Assembly: GCA_018823835.1 (NCBI GenBank)
Contig: JAHJHT010000010.1
Span: 150,799 to 214,798 of the forward strand
Direction: 5' to 3'
Length of the DNA stretch: 64,000 nt
DNA from: Alphaproteobacteria bacterium
Lineage (GTDB): Bacteria; Pseudomonadota; Alphaproteobacteria; Rhizobiales; Rhizobiaceae
In this document: positions 44,676 through 54,448 of the stretch, in pieces
Position numbering within the stretch: position 1 is the stretch's first letter
Layout: every line of letters starts with the position of its first letter
The notes under the pieces: model-generated
The model's input: the letters and a program-made list of their open reading frames with translations, nothing else
What the model was told of the DNA's origin: nothing
The model's database searches: none
Made by a program: the position numbers and the translations under genes

Positions 44676-45436
44676 CCGATCCGGCCGAAAACGCGTCGCA
44701 AGGCGGCGACCAGATCGGCGAGCACCGCAATCCCTTCGGAGCATTCTCGCCGGGCGTGGAGCCTTTCCATCCCGTCACCGTGCCGGACGCCGTGCGCCGC
44801 TGCCGCTGGATCGCCGTCGACATCAACGCCGTGGCCTTCAGCGTCTTCCTGATCGGTCCGTCGCTGGACCGGCACTTTCTTGCGCCCTGCTTCGATTCTG
44901 CATACCCGTCGCTCGCACCGGATACCGAACTGATCCAGGGCAACGACCGTTCCGGCATCGTCAAGCACGCGCGCACCTCGACAGTCCCCTGCTGGTGGAG
45001 CGACGGCACGCCGGCCCGCGAACAGCAGGCAAGGCCAGGCTGGTGCAAGCAGATCGAGCCGCTGTCACCCGGCACGTCGGGAATGGCCTTCCCCGTGCAT
45101 GCCGACCGTGGATGCGGACTGGTCATGTTCTTCGGGCCGGATATCACGCTCGAACTTCCCGCCCTGTTCGACATCCACGCCCGCTGCTTCGCCCTCTTCG
45201 AGGCCGTCACCCGCATCAGGCGCAGCGAAAGCGCGCGTGTCCCGCTGATCTCGAAGCGCGAACTCGAATGCCTGAAGCTCACCGCCAACGGCTATACCAG
45301 CGATGAGATCGCCAGGCTGCTCAAGCTGTCGGTCCACACCGCCAACCAGTATCTTTCCAACACCACGCAGAAGCTCGATGCCGTCAACCGCATGCACGCG
45401 GTGGCCAAGGCCCTGCGCATGGGCCTGATCGACTAG
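44672..45436 (+). CDS. visR: LuxR-type motility regulator VisR
   Basis: 254 residues, partner of VisN. The N-terminal regulatory domain (about 35-180) is followed by the LuxR helix-turn-helix about 190-250 (ISKRELECLKLTANGYTSDE and LSVHTANQYLSNTTQKL). The start is TTG at 44672, preceded by AGGAG eight bases upstream, and overlaps the visN stop; translational coupling fits equal dosage of the two subunits. It converges on the flagellar hypothetical gene, with 13 bp between the stops. Confidence 0.88.
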   Translation: MTDPAENASQGGDQIGEHRNPFGAFSPGVEPFHPVTVPDAVRRCRWIAVDINAVAFSVFLIGPSLDRHFLAPCFDSAYPSLAPDTELIQGNDRSGIVKHARTSTVPCWWSDGTPAREQQARPGWCKQIEPLSPGTSGMAFPVHADRGCGLVMFFGPDITLELPALFDIHARCFALFEAVTRIRRSESARVPLISKRELECLKLTANGYTSDEIARLLKLSVHTANQYLSNTTQKLDAVNRMHAVAKALRMGLID

Positions 45437-45449
45437 GCGCTTGTCCGGG

Positions 45450-45902
45450 CTATCCGAGGTCGGCCGGCTCCGTCCTGCGCGGCTCCGTCTTGCGGATGCG
45501 CGCCCGCTCGAGCGACGAGCGCAGGAAGGCCGTGTTGGCGTGAGGATCGGGGTCGGGCCTTTCGAAGGCCACGTAGTTCACCTCAATCGACGCGGCATGG
45601 GCGTCGAGCGTCAGCGCAAAGTAGACGCAGGCACCCGAGGGCCGCAGTTCGAGGTCGAGCACGATCCGCGCGGTTTCCGTCCAGGTGACATGCGCCTCGC
45701 CGCCATGGCCGAGCCTGAGCGTTCCCGGCATCAGGAACATCTCGGCCGCCGAGTCGACGATGTCGGAGATGGTCGCGAAATGCTCCAGCCGGATGAAGGC
45801 GATGTAGTCGGCCACGTCGACCAGACGCAGCTCGCTGACGACTTCCTTGATGGCTTCGGCGACGATCATTTCGCGCGGCGCGGCGTGCGGCTGTCGGATC
45901 AT
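45450..45902 (-). CDS. Conserved hypothetical protein of the flagellar cluster
   Basis: 150 residues, soluble, no signal peptide. Segments such as DYIAFIRLEHFATISDIVDS and GGEAHVTWTETARIVLDLEL do not match a domain I can name. The same position, between visR and flhB, is occupied by a hypothetical gene in Sinorhizobium meliloti. Its start overlaps the flhB stop by 4 bp, so it is translated with flhB and probably has a flagellar or regulatory role. Confidence 0.7.
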   Translation of the reverse strand: MIRQPHAAPREMIVAEAIKEVVSELRLVDVADYIAFIRLEHFATISDIVDSAAEMFLMPGTLRLGHGGEAHVTWTETARIVLDLELRPSGACVYFALTLDAHAASIEVNYVAFERPDPDPHANTAFLRSSLERARIRKTEPRRTEPADLG

Positions 45903-46981
45903 GAAAGCTCTTTGCGCTTGGGCTTGCTGGAATAGACGATACGAACCAGTTCTGCGACGGCCTGGTAGAATTGAGCTGGTATCACGCTATCGACCGAAAC
46001 TTGCTTGTACATGGAACGGGCGAGCGCCACGTCCTCGAACACCGGGATATTGTTCGCCTCCGCGATCTCCCTGATCTTCAGCGCCACGAGGTCCTGGCCC
46101 TTCGCCAGCACCAGCGGCGCACTGTCTTCGTCGCGTACGTATTTCAGGGCGATCGCGTAGTGGGTTGGGTTGGCGATCACCAGCGTGGCGCGCGGCACCG
46201 CCGTCATCATGCGCTTGCGGGCCCGGTCGCGTTGCAGCGACCTGAGGCGCGCTTTGACGATCGGGTCGCCTTCTGACTGCTTGTTCTCGTCCTTGACCTC
46301 CTGCTTCGTCATCCGCAGGTCCTGCTTCCAGTGAAAGCGTGACCAGACGAGATCGACTGCCGCGATCAGCGCCATCACGAGCACGATCGACAGGATGATC
46401 GAGATCGCCATCTCGCGGATGACGTGAGAGAAGTCGGCAGTCTGCGTCAGCATGCCCGCAAGGAAGCGCCGGTGGCTGTCCGAAAGGGTGAACACCAGAA
46501 CGGCCGCGGCGAAGGTGAGCTTGCCGAGAGACTTCAGGAATTCGGCAAAGCCCTGCGCGCCGAATAGCCGGTTCCAGCCCTTGGAGATCGAGATGCGTGA
46601 TGCCTGTGGGCGGATGCGTTCGCCGACGAATTGCGGCAGGTTCTGGAACGCCGATGCGCCGACGCCGGCCACCACCAGCAGGATCAGCAGCGCCGCCACC
46701 GCCTTGCCGATCTCGAGCGTCACGATGCGCGACAGTGCCACCACGTCGTCCACCGTGGCCATCGGCCACGCGTCGGGCTTTTCGAGGAAGATCGCCAGGA
46801 AGCTGCCAACACTGGCAATCGTATCGCCGGCGAAAAAGACCGCGAAGACCAGGATTGCCACGAAGGAACAGAGGATCGTCGTCTCACGCGAATGGGGCAG
46901 CTTGCCCTTTTCGACCGTGTCGCGGATCTTCTTCTCGGTGGCTTCCTCTGTTTTGCTGTCTTTATCGTCGGACTCGGCCAT
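45899..46981 (-). CDS. flhB: Flagellar export switch protein FlhB
   Basis: 360 residues. An N-terminal cytoplasmic tail (KDSKTEEATEKKIRDTVEKG) precedes four membrane helices, and the C-terminal domain carries the self-cleavage motif N271-P-T-H274 (VIANPTHYAIAL). FlhB controls the switch of export from rod-hook to filament proteins. All expected regions are present. It follows fliG by 5 bp. Confidence 0.95.
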   Translation of the reverse strand: MAESDDKDSKTEEATEKKIRDTVEKGKLPHSRETTILCSFVAILVFAVFFAGDTIASVGSFLAIFLEKPDAWPMATVDDVVALSRIVTLEIGKAVAALLILLVVAGVGASAFQNLPQFVGERIRPQASRISISKGWNRLFGAQGFAEFLKSLGKLTFAAAVLVFTLSDSHRRFLAGMLTQTADFSHVIREMAISIILSIVLVMALIAAVDLVWSRFHWKQDLRMTKQEVKDENKQSEGDPIVKARLRSLQRDRARKRMMTAVPRATLVIANPTHYAIALKYVRDEDSAPLVLAKGQDLVALKIREIAEANNIPVFEDVALARSMYKQVSVDSVIPAQFYQAVAELVRIVYSSKPKRKELS

Positions 46982-46986
46982 TCCCG

Positions 46987-48000
46987 TCAGGCCGCCGCAC
47001 TCTGCATGGTCGGCAGCTCAAACGCGCCTTCGCGCGCCATGCGGATGGCAGCGGCGGCGATTGCCTTGCGGGCCCGCACGATGTCGGTGGCTGCAATGCC
47101 GTCCGCACCCTGCGCGAGTTCGGACTCGACCATGCGCCGCGAGCGCGCGCCGATCGACGACAGCACGGCCTCGGCCAGCGCGGCCTGCGAATTGCGCAGC
47201 GCCAGCGTCACCAGTTCGGTCGACACGCTGTCGAACAGCGCCACACGGGCCTTCTGGGTCAGCAGCAGCACGTCCTCGAAGGCGAACAACCGCGCCTTCA
47301 ACTCGGCGAGGTCCGGCGTGCCCGACTTCTCGAGATCTTCCATCATCTCGTCGAGCTGTTCCTTCTCGAGTTCGTTGAGCACGCTGGCGACGCGAATCTG
47401 GCCGGCTGACGTGTCGCGTGTCGAGCTCTCGGCGAGCAGGCGGCTGCGCAACTGGTTCTCGACGATGCGGGTTGCGGCCTCCGGGATCTTCGCCATCGAC
47501 ATCATGCGCTTGACGATTTCGCTGCGCACCGATTTCTCTAGTGTCAGCAGGGCCGCGGCTGCCGCCGCAGGTGAAAGGTTGGACAGCACCAATGCTGCGG
47601 TTTGCGGATGCTCCTCGGTCAGGAACGTGCCAAGCCTTGCCGGCTCGACCTGCTCGATCTGCGGCCAGACCGGCGGCGGACCGCTCGGCTCCACGGACTC
47701 TTCCCCGGTGCCCATCAGGGCGCTCATTTCTTCCGGCGACAGCGATTCCGTGAGGATGGTGTCCATCCGGTCGGCGGAGTCCAGCAGACCGGCGCCCTCC
47801 GTGAATTCCGCCTCGAACTCGGCGACGATCTTCTCGAGGTCCGCCTGATCGATGGTGCGCAGAAGCCGCGCTCCCTCGATCAGCGCCTTGAGTTCTTCCT
47901 GCTTGAAGAAGCGCAGCAGCTTGCTGGCCGAAGGCTTGCCCATTGCAACGAGAATGGCTGCAGCCTTCTGCGTGCGGGTCATGTTCGCGGCGGTGCTCAT
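46987..48000 (-). CDS. fliG: Flagellar motor switch protein FliG
   Basis: 337 residues. FliG sits on the MS ring, and its C-terminal charged helix meets MotA to make torque. N-, middle and C-domains are recognisable from TRTQKAAAILVAMGKPSASK, PEEMSALMGTG, EHPQTAALVLSNLSPAAAAA and the C-terminal SRRMVESELAQGA. ATG at 48000 with GGAAGAAG upstream is preferred over a GTG at 48015 in frame. fliN lies 22 bp upstream. Confidence 0.93.
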   Translation of the reverse strand: MSTAANMTRTQKAAAILVAMGKPSASKLLRFFKQEELKALIEGARLLRTIDQADLEKIVAEFEAEFTEGAGLLDSADRMDTILTESLSPEEMSALMGTGEESVEPSGPPPVWPQIEQVEPARLGTFLTEEHPQTAALVLSNLSPAAAAAALLTLEKSVRSEIVKRMMSMAKIPEAATRIVENQLRSRLLAESSTRDTSAGQIRVASVLNELEKEQLDEMMEDLEKSGTPDLAELKARLFAFEDVLLLTQKARVALFDSVSTELVTLALRNSQAALAEAVLSSIGARSRRMVESELAQGADGIAATDIVRARKAIAAAAIRMAREGAFELPTMQSAAA

Positions 48001-48022
48001 CTCGGCTTCTTCCACGCGAACC

Positions 48023-48466
48023 TCATCCGGCAGGTTTCGCCGAAGCGATGATTTCAGTCAGCTTGATGCCGAAGCGCGAGGAATCGCCTTCGAGCACGGT
48101 GATTTCGCCGCGCGCGATCCGGCGTCCGTTGACCACCACGTCGACCGGTTCGCCGATCCGCCTGTTGAGCGACACGGTAGAGCCCTTCTGCAGCGCCATC
48201 AGGTCCGAAACGGGCATTTCCGTGCTGCCGAGCACGATCTGCACTTCGACGGGAATGTTCATGATGAGCGCCGAATTCATGCCGCCTGGCGCGGTAGCGA
48301 CGCCCTCGGAAGCCGCACTCGGTTTCGCGGGTGTGGCCGCAGCAGCCGCGGGCTTGCTGCCGGGATCCTTGTCGTCCTCGTGCAGGGCCCCCCGCAGCTC
48401 TTCGATCGCGCGGTTCAGCTCGTCGTTCGGAGAGGCCTTTTCGGCTGCCGGGCTGGTCTGTGTCAT
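48023..48466 (-). CDS. fliN: Flagellar motor switch protein FliN
   Basis: 147 residues. A variable N-terminal Ala/Pro-rich linker (about 1-65) is followed by the SpoA-type C-ring domain ([20 protein letters not shown] and [18 protein letters not shown]). FliN forms the lower C-ring together with FliM and takes part in switching and export. Short gaps separate it from fliM and fliG, consistent with one operon. Confidence 0.93.
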   Translation of the reverse strand: MTQTSPAAEKASPNDELNRAIEELRGALHEDDKDPGSKPAAAAATPAKPSAASEGVATAPGGMNSALIMNIPVEVQIVLGSTEMPVSDLMALQKGSTVSLNRRIGEPVDVVVNGRRIARGEITVLEGDSSRFGIKLTEIIASAKPAG

Positions 48467-48502
48467 CGATCTTCTCCGGTTCTTCCCGAGCTGCTCGGCG
48501 CC

Positions 48503-49426
48503 CTAGGCGCTGAGCAGTCCTTCCATGAGTTCCTGCCCGGCATCGAAGGGATGCCTGATGCGAACGGTATAATTCTTTCCGAGCTTGCCGAATTCGCAGA
48601 CGTAGAGCGGCTTCTGCCGCGCCGACAGCATCGCCTTGGATTGCGCAAGCTGCTCGATCTCGATCACCTGCCCCTCATGCAACTGGGCAACCTCGCCGAG
48701 CGTCATGCTGGCGAGAGGCATCGTCGCCTCGAGTTCGACGGCCGACCGCATCACCTCGTCGCTGAAGCGCTGCCGCCACTGGCCGGGTGCGGCGTCGTCA
48801 TTGCCGCCACGATGCTTCAGCAGGACACGTTGCGGCATGGTCAGCGCAAACGTCCCGGAGCCCGCCGGCATCGACATGGAGAAGACTGCACGGACACCCG
48901 GGCCATCTCGGATGACATGCTTCTCGAGCTCGACTCCGCTCATTGCCGGCGACAGCGGCATCTTGAACTCGAAGGCCCGCTCGCCCGAGCCGTTCATCGC
49001 CTTGGCGATCGCTTCGAAGAACAGCGTCGCCACCTCGGTCTCGGTCGGCGACAGTGGCCGCGAGATCGGTGCGACCTTGGCATCGGGATCACCGCCGAAG
49101 AAGGCGCTGACGATCACCGCCACCGCATTGGCGTCGACCGACAGGATCATCGCGTCGGGGGACGATGCCGACGCCGCGACTGTCATCGCGTGGCCCTTGC
49201 CCTTTGGACGGGCGTCCGCGAAACGCGTCAGTTCAACTGTCTTCAGCTCGATGGCGACGGTCAGCGACAGCGATTCCGTCAGGCCCTCGATGATTGCAGG
49301 AACCGCCCTTTCGGCGAGTTTACGGGCGGATTCGGTTACATGATCCGGCTCGCCGGTTTCGCCAACCAGGCGCTCGATGATGTAGGCGCGCATGTCGGCG
49401 GGACTGGTGGGGACTGGTCCAGCCAT
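48503..49426 (-). CDS. fliM: Flagellar motor switch protein FliM
   Basis: 307 residues. The middle CheC-like domain (about 45-225) and the C-terminal SpoA domain (about 235-305, MPLASMTLGEVAQLHEGQVI) are present. The N-terminal EIDALL-type CheY-P binding motif is not obvious, as seen in other rhizobial FliM proteins, where motors turn one way and vary speed. Start at 49426. It follows motA by 31 bp. Confidence 0.92.
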   Translation of the reverse strand: MAGPVPTSPADMRAYIIERLVGETGEPDHVTESARKLAERAVPAIIEGLTESLSLTVAIELKTVELTRFADARPKGKGHAMTVAASASSPDAMILSVDANAVAVIVSAFFGGDPDAKVAPISRPLSPTETEVATLFFEAIAKAMNGSGERAFEFKMPLSPAMSGVELEKHVIRDGPGVRAVFSMSMPAGSGTFALTMPQRVLLKHRGGNDDAAPGQWRQRFSDEVMRSAVELEATMPLASMTLGEVAQLHEGQVIEIEQLAQSKAMLSARQKPLYVCEFGKLGKNYTVRIRHPFDAGQELMEGLLSA

Positions 49427-49457
49427 GTCAGCGAATTGTCCTGCTGGTGCGCATGGC

Positions 49458-50336
49458 TCAGGCGGCCTTTTCTGCCGGCGCCGCGCCGCTGCTCATCGTG
49501 CTCTGCTCGACCGAATCGATCGACGGCCGGTCGTAGGCAGAAATCGTCTTGCGGCCAAACTCGATCGCCACCTGCGGCAGCGAGCCGTTCATGTAGGCAA
49601 GCAGCGTCTGCTTGACGATGACGTATAGCCTGTTCTGCTTTTCGCGCACCGACTTCACCTTGGTCGCCAGCGGGCCGACAACGCAGTAGGACATGAAGAT
49701 GCCGAGGAAGGTTCCGACGAGAGCGGCGCCGATCAGGCCGCCCAGAATCTCGGGCGACTGGTCGAGTGCGCCCATCGCCTTCACGACGCCGAGCACGGCG
49801 GCCACGATGCCGATGGCCGGGAAGCCGTCGCCCATCGCGGTAAGCGCGTGATAGCACTTCAGCTTGTCGGTGCGGATCGTCTGGATCTCTTCGTCCATCA
49901 GCGCCTCGATCTCGTGCGAGCGGGCATTGCCGATGATGATGATGCGGCAGTAATCGCAAATGAAATGTGTAAGGTCGTGGTTCTTCAGGACCGTGGGGAA
50001 CGCCTGGAAGATCGTCGACTCGTCCGCATTGTCGATATGGGCCTCGACCTCGCTGCGCGACTTGGTTTTCAGTTCCCGCATCAGCGAATGCAGGACCCCG
50101 AGCGTTTCCAGGTAGTTCTGCTCCTTCGGCACCGCATTCTTGAAGGCTTCGAGGCTGGCCTTTCCGGTATCCTTCACCACCTTCATCGGGTTGGCGATCA
50201 GGAACGAACCGAGCGCGGCGCCGCAGATGATGACGACTTCCCAGGGCTGGATGAGCACCTCGATGTGTCCGCCCATGGCCATGAAGCCGCCGAGGACGCA
50301 GCCGAGCGTTACAACGAATCCGATCAGGATGCTCAA
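49458..50336 (-). CDS. motA: Flagellar motor stator protein MotA
   Basis: 292 residues with four membrane helices, the usual rhizobial length. N-terminus [20 protein letters not shown], cytoplasmic loop with the FliG-contacting charged residues, and the conserved [21 protein letters not shown] and [15 protein letters not shown] segments. Start is TTG at 50336 with GGAAGGA nine bases upstream; an in-frame TTG at 50360 would swallow that site. motB is not in the window, so the stator partner is encoded elsewhere. First gene of the minus-strand block. Confidence 0.93.
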   Translation of the reverse strand: MSILIGFVVTLGCVLGGFMAMGGHIEVLIQPWEVVIICGAALGSFLIANPMKVVKDTGKASLEAFKNAVPKEQNYLETLGVLHSLMRELKTKSRSEVEAHIDNADESTIFQAFPTVLKNHDLTHFICDYCRIIIIGNARSHEIEALMDEEIQTIRTDKLKCYHALTAMGDGFPAIGIVAAVLGVVKAMGALDQSPEILGGLIGAALVGTFLGIFMSYCVVGPLATKVKSVREKQNRLYVIVKQTLLAYMNGSLPQVAIEFGRKTISAYDRPSIDSVEQSTMSSGAAPAEKAA

Positions 50337-50485
50337 TGCACGTGTCCTTCCAAGACGCAACGATGCGACCAGAGGTACAAGCCGTGCCTTGTGTGAGGCT
50401 TGAATCGGAGCCGCCTCGCACCATTAAGCTTCGCGCAAGCAAACGCGCCTAGTTTCGGCTCCTGATCAGGTCGGGAACCACGCCC
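50337..50485. promoter_or_regulatory. Divergent flagellar promoter region
   Basis: 149 bp between the motA and DUF1217 gene starts. It contains an inverted repeat GGAGCCG (50407-50413) and CGGCTCC (50456-50462), and an AT-rich core near 50422-50427. The two large flagellar blocks are divergently transcribed from here, so a shared regulator site is expected; which protein binds is inference. Confidence 0.5.
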
Positions 50486-51607
50486 TTGCTAAGCACCTAT
50501 CTCAGCTACCAGCTCATCGCGAGGGACCTGCCAAAGGCCATCGAGCGCGTTGGCGACCAGCCGGTCATCGATCGCGAGACCAAATATTACCAGGAGAACA
50601 TCACCAAGGTTACGTCCATCGACGAGTTCGTGAAGGACGACCGTCTGTTCCGCTATGCCATGAAGGCGCACGGCCTCGAGGACATGGCCTATGCCAAGGC
50701 CTTCATGGTCAAGGCCCTGAAGGAAGGCGTCTCCGACCCCGACAGCTTCGCCAACAAGCTCTCCGACAAGCGCTACGCCGAGTTTGTCACGACATTCAAT
50801 TTCGCGGCGCGCGGCACTCTCGCCACGGTCTACAACAAGGCGCAGCACGAGACGCCGGCCAACTATGCCCTGCAGGCCGAAATCGCCGGCATCCCGCGCG
50901 ATTCCGAATTCGTGAAGACCGAGACCAACTACTACCTTTCCAACATCGGCAAGGTGAAGTCCGTCAAGGAGTTCATGTCCGACTATCGGCTGCTGACCTA
51001 CGCCATGGCGGCCTACGAACTCGATTCCTCGACGGAGGACATGGACCAGATCGAGAAGCTTCTGGATGGCGGTACGCGCGACCCCGACAGCCCCGCCAAC
51101 AAGTCAGACAACCTGAACTACAAGGCCTTCGTCGCCGCCTTCGACTTCGAGGGCATGGGCGAGACGGCGACCACCTACAGCCGCGCCCAGCAACCCGCCG
51201 TCGACAAGTATCTGCGCCAGACCCTGGAAGAGAATGCCGGCGAGCAGAACGAGGGCGTCCGCCTGGCGCTCTATTTCGAGCGCAAGGGTCCGAGCCTGAC
51301 GTCGTTCTACGAGGTTCTCGCCGATCCCGCGCTTGCGCGCGTCATCCGTACCGCCCTGTCGCTGCCCGACGCCTTCGCCTCGGCCGACATCGACAAGCAG
51401 GTCAAGTTCTTCGAACAGAAATTCAACATCGAGGATTTCTCCGACCCCGAAAAGCTGGGGGAGTTCCTGACCCGCTTCACCAGCCTGTGGGAGATTAACA
51501 ATCCCACCTCTCCGGCGCTCACCTCGGCGAGCATCCTGTTCAGCCAGCCGGTCGAGTTCGGCATTTCCACCGATGCGCTTTTCGCGATCCAGTCAATGAA
51601 GAGATAG
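50486..51607 (+). CDS. DUF1217 flagellar-cluster protein
   Basis: 373 residues containing repeated segments of the DUF1217 type: a motif around YYQENITKVTSIDEFVKDDR recurs as YYLSNIGKVKSVKEFMSDYR and again as ADIDKQVKFFEQKFNIEDFS. Together they look like three or four copies of a helical repeat. DUF1217 proteins are found in flagellar clusters of rhizobia and Brucella; an export or rod-related role is assumed but not shown. Start TTG at 50486, with GGGAA about ten bases upstream. Confidence 0.8.
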   Translation: MLSTYLSYQLIARDLPKAIERVGDQPVIDRETKYYQENITKVTSIDEFVKDDRLFRYAMKAHGLEDMAYAKAFMVKALKEGVSDPDSFANKLSDKRYAEFVTTFNFAARGTLATVYNKAQHETPANYALQAEIAGIPRDSEFVKTETNYYLSNIGKVKSVKEFMSDYRLLTYAMAAYELDSSTEDMDQIEKLLDGGTRDPDSPANKSDNLNYKAFVAAFDFEGMGETATTYSRAQQPAVDKYLRQTLEENAGEQNEGVRLALYFERKGPSLTSFYEVLADPALARVIRTALSLPDAFASADIDKQVKFFEQKFNIEDFSDPEKLGEFLTRFTSLWEINNPTSPALTSASILFSQPVEFGISTDALFAIQSMKR

Positions 51608-51609
51608 CC

Positions 51610-52338
51610 ATGGCAATGCAGGACGGGCTCTATGTGGCCCTGTCATCCCAGATCGCGCTCGAGCGCCGCCTGGAAACGATCGCCGACAATGTCGCCAACA
51701 GCTCGACCGTCGGCTTCCGCGCCACGGGCGTCAAGTTCGAGGACGTCGTCTCGGGTCTGGGCGACAAGTCGATCTCCTTCGCCTCGTCGGGCGACACCTA
51801 CATATCCAACACCAGCGGCCCGATGCGCGAGACCGGCAATCCGTTCGACTTTGCGATCCGGGGCGACGCCTGGTTCGGCATCGAGACCCCGGCCGGCACC
51901 GTGATGACCCGCGACGGGCGTTTCACCATGTCCGACGCCGGCCAGCTCGTCTCCATCGAGGGCTACAACGTGCTTGACGCTGGCGGCGCTCCGATCCAGC
52001 TCGATCCGCGCAACGGTCCGCCGACGGCGGGTGCCGACGGTACGCTTCGCCAGCGTGACCAGCAGGTCGGCGCTCTCGGTCTCTTCACCTTCGACCCGGG
52101 CGGCGAATTCGTCCGCTTCTCCAATTCCGGCATCGTCCCGGCCGGCGAGCCGGAGCCCATCGTCGACCGGCTCGATGCCGGCGTGGCGCAGGGCTTCCTG
52201 GAAGAATCCAACGTCAATCCGATGCTGGAGATGACGCGGCTGATCAAGGTTCAGCGCGCTTTCGAAAACGCGGCCGCCATGCTGCGCAGCACGGAATCGT
52301 CCTACACGGACGCCATCAAGACGCTCGGTTCCAAATAG
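51610..52338 (+). CDS. flgF: Flagellar proximal rod protein FlgF
   Basis: 242 residues. N-terminal rod signature (LYVALSSQIALERRLETIAD followed by NVANSSTVGFRATG) and C-terminal coiled segment (VNPMLEMTRLIKVQRAFENA) that pack into the axial structure. Shares fold with FlgG. It follows the DUF1217 gene by 2 bp and precedes fliI by 6 bp. Confidence 0.93.
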   Translation: MAMQDGLYVALSSQIALERRLETIADNVANSSTVGFRATGVKFEDVVSGLGDKSISFASSGDTYISNTSGPMRETGNPFDFAIRGDAWFGIETPAGTVMTRDGRFTMSDAGQLVSIEGYNVLDAGGAPIQLDPRNGPPTAGADGTLRQRDQQVGALGLFTFDPGGEFVRFSNSGIVPAGEPEPIVDRLDAGVAQGFLEESNVNPMLEMTRLIKVQRAFENAAAMLRSTESSYTDAIKTLGSK

Positions 52339-52344
52339 CGCGCG

Positions 52345-53751
52345 ATGACGATTACCCTGCCCACCGCGGCCTTTGCGCCCTCCAGGCCGCAGGACAATCC
52401 GCTCGAGGCGCTCGACCGCGCCTGGCGCCGCATCGTCGAGGACCGGACGCTGGTCCGGCGCGGCGGCCGCATCACCGAGGTCTCGCCGACGCACTACCGG
52501 GTGCGCGGCATTTCGAGCGTTGCCCGTCTGGGCGACATGGTCGAACACCGCAGCCACGCCGGCATCCGGCACGGCGAGATCGTCCAGATCTCGCCGGGCG
52601 AGGTCCTCGTCGCTCCCTATGAGCGCGCGGGCGACGCCGGCGTCTCCGACCCGGTCTTCAACCTTGGCCCCTTCAGCGTCCTGCCGCATGCCGGCTGGCG
52701 CGGCCGCGCCATCGACGCCCTCGCGCGGCCGATCGACGGCGGACCTCCCTTGCCGCAGGGCGATCCGCTCGACGCCGCCAGGGCGACACAGCCTTCCGCC
52801 CTCGCCCGCCAGCGCGTCGGCTCGTCCTTTCCGACCGGCGTCAGGGTCATCGATGTCTTCACGCCGATCTGCTTCGGCCAGCGGCTGGGCATTTTCGCCG
52901 GCTCCGGCGTCGGCAAGTCGACGCTTCTCGCCATGCTCGCCAGCGCCGAGGCCTTCGACACCGTTGTCGTCGCGCTGGTTGGCGAGCGCGGCCGCGAGGT
53001 GCGTGAATTTCTGGAGGACACCATCGGTCCCGCCTGCATGGCCAAGACCGTCGCCGTCGTCTCGACAAGCGACGAGAGCGCCATGATGCGCAAGCGCGCC
53101 CCCGACACGGCCATGCGCGTCGCCGAGCATTTCAGCATGAAGGGCGACCGCGTCCTGCTGGTTCTCGATTCCATCACCCGCTTCGCCCATGCGCTGCGCG
53201 AAGTCGCCACCGGCACCGGTGAGCCGCCGGTCGCGCGCGGCTACCCGGCCTCCGTCTTTACCGACCTGCCCAAGCTGCTCGAGCGCGCCGGGCCCGGCAC
53301 CGAGGGCGCGACGGGATCTGTCACAGCGATCATTTCGGTGCTCATCGACGGCGACGACCACAACGACCCGGTCGCCGATTCCGTGCGCGGCATCCTCGAC
53401 GGCCACGTGGTGCTCGACCGAACCATTGCCGAGCAGGGCCGCTATCCCCCGGTCAACCCGCTGGCGTCGATCTCGCGCCTCGCCTCCAAGGCCTGGAGCG
53501 AAGACCAGCGCAAGCTGGTGACGCAGTTGAAGGCGATGATTTCCCGCTACGAAGACACCCGCGATATCCGCCTGCTCGGCGCCTACCAGGCCGGCGCCGA
53601 TCCGGACCTCGACGCTGCCGTCCGGCAGGTCCCGCTGATTTACGAGGCGATGACGCAGACGCCGCGCGACAAGCCTTCGGCCGACGCCTTCGCCGATCTC
53701 GCCCGCCATCTGAAAAACAGGGACAAGCAGAATGCTGTTCAACCGGGCTGA
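52345..53751 (+). CDS. fliI: Flagellar export ATPase FliI
   Basis: 468 residues. Walker A GSGVGKST at residues 186-193, Walker B LLVLDSITRFAHA and the ERGREVREFLE segment, typical of the F1-like type III secretion ATPases. It energises export with FliJ and FliH; fliJ is at 20.9 kb and fliH is not in the window. The stop lies within the start of the next gene (20-bp overlap). Confidence 0.95.
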   Translation: MTITLPTAAFAPSRPQDNPLEALDRAWRRIVEDRTLVRRGGRITEVSPTHYRVRGISSVARLGDMVEHRSHAGIRHGEIVQISPGEVLVAPYERAGDAGVSDPVFNLGPFSVLPHAGWRGRAIDALARPIDGGPPLPQGDPLDAARATQPSALARQRVGSSFPTGVRVIDVFTPICFGQRLGIFAGSGVGKSTLLAMLASAEAFDTVVVALVGERGREVREFLEDTIGPACMAKTVAVVSTSDESAMMRKRAPDTAMRVAEHFSMKGDRVLLVLDSITRFAHALREVATGTGEPPVARGYPASVFTDLPKLLERAGPGTEGATGSVTAIISVLIDGDDHNDPVADSVRGILDGHVVLDRTIAEQGRYPPVNPLASISRLASKAWSEDQRKLVTQLKAMISRYEDTRDIRLLGAYQAGADPDLDAAVRQVPLIYEAMTQTPRDKPSADAFADLARHLKNRDKQNAVQPG

Positions 53752-54388
53752 AAGGCGCATGAAGGCTCTGGTCGAGAAGAACCGACGCATAGCGCTCGGG
53801 GAACCTGAACCGGTGCGCCGCGGCATCTTCGGTCCATTTCGGCGCCAGCGCGTGCGCGTGCCCTTCACCGCCGAGCCGACCCCCTCGAAGCGCGACCGCC
53901 GCAGCGACCTGACAGTAGCGGCCCTCGGCATCACGCTCGGCCTGATCTGCGCCCTGTTTCCCTGGTACATCTTCTTCAACCAGGACGATTTTGGCGTGCG
54001 CGCCATGCGGTTCGAGGGCAGTGAGGGCGAGAGCGGCCCGATCCTGCTGGGTTCGCAGCCGCAGCGCATCGGCGCACCAGTGGCGGCCGTCGAAATCCCG
54101 CCGATGGAGCTCGACCTCCTCGCGACCGGCACGGCGACCAAGGATGCCGAAGAGGACGAGCATGGCACGCCCGGCCTGACCGCCCAGCCATTTCCTCCGC
54201 TGCCGGTTGACTTTCGGCTGGTCCACGTCGCCAACGGACGCGCCCTGATCGAGGACGGCAGCGGACTGTTTGTCGTCCAGCGCGGCTCGCTGCTGCCCGA
54301 TTCCAGCCGCGTCGAATCGATCGAGGAAAGCGACGGACACTGGAAGCTGGTGACCGACGCGGGACTGGTCATCGACCTCGCGCAGTAA
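53732..54388 (+). CDS. Flagellar-cluster membrane protein of unknown function
   Basis: 218 residues. A basic N-terminal part (about 1-55, RAERRMKALVEKNRRIALGE), one membrane helix at about 63-83 (VAALGITLGLICALFPWYIF) and a periplasmic domain. The end FRLVHVANGRALIEDGSGLF and SSRVESIEESDGHWKLVTDA resembles small beta-rich repeats. The position after fliI is held by a hypothetical gene in S. meliloti as well. Overlaps fliI by 20 bp. No specific function can be assigned. Confidence 0.75.
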   Translation: MLFNRAERRMKALVEKNRRIALGEPEPVRRGIFGPFRRQRVRVPFTAEPTPSKRDRRSDLTVAALGITLGLICALFPWYIFFNQDDFGVRAMRFEGSEGESGPILLGSQPQRIGAPVAAVEIPPMELDLLATGTATKDAEEDEHGTPGLTAQPFPPLPVDFRLVHVANGRALIEDGSGLFVVQRGSLLPDSSRVESIEESDGHWKLVTDAGLVIDLAQ

Positions 54389-54448
54389 TCCACGCAAGGC
54401 CCACGCAAGACTGGTCTCCTATCTTCTGGGCACTGCCCGGAGATTGTC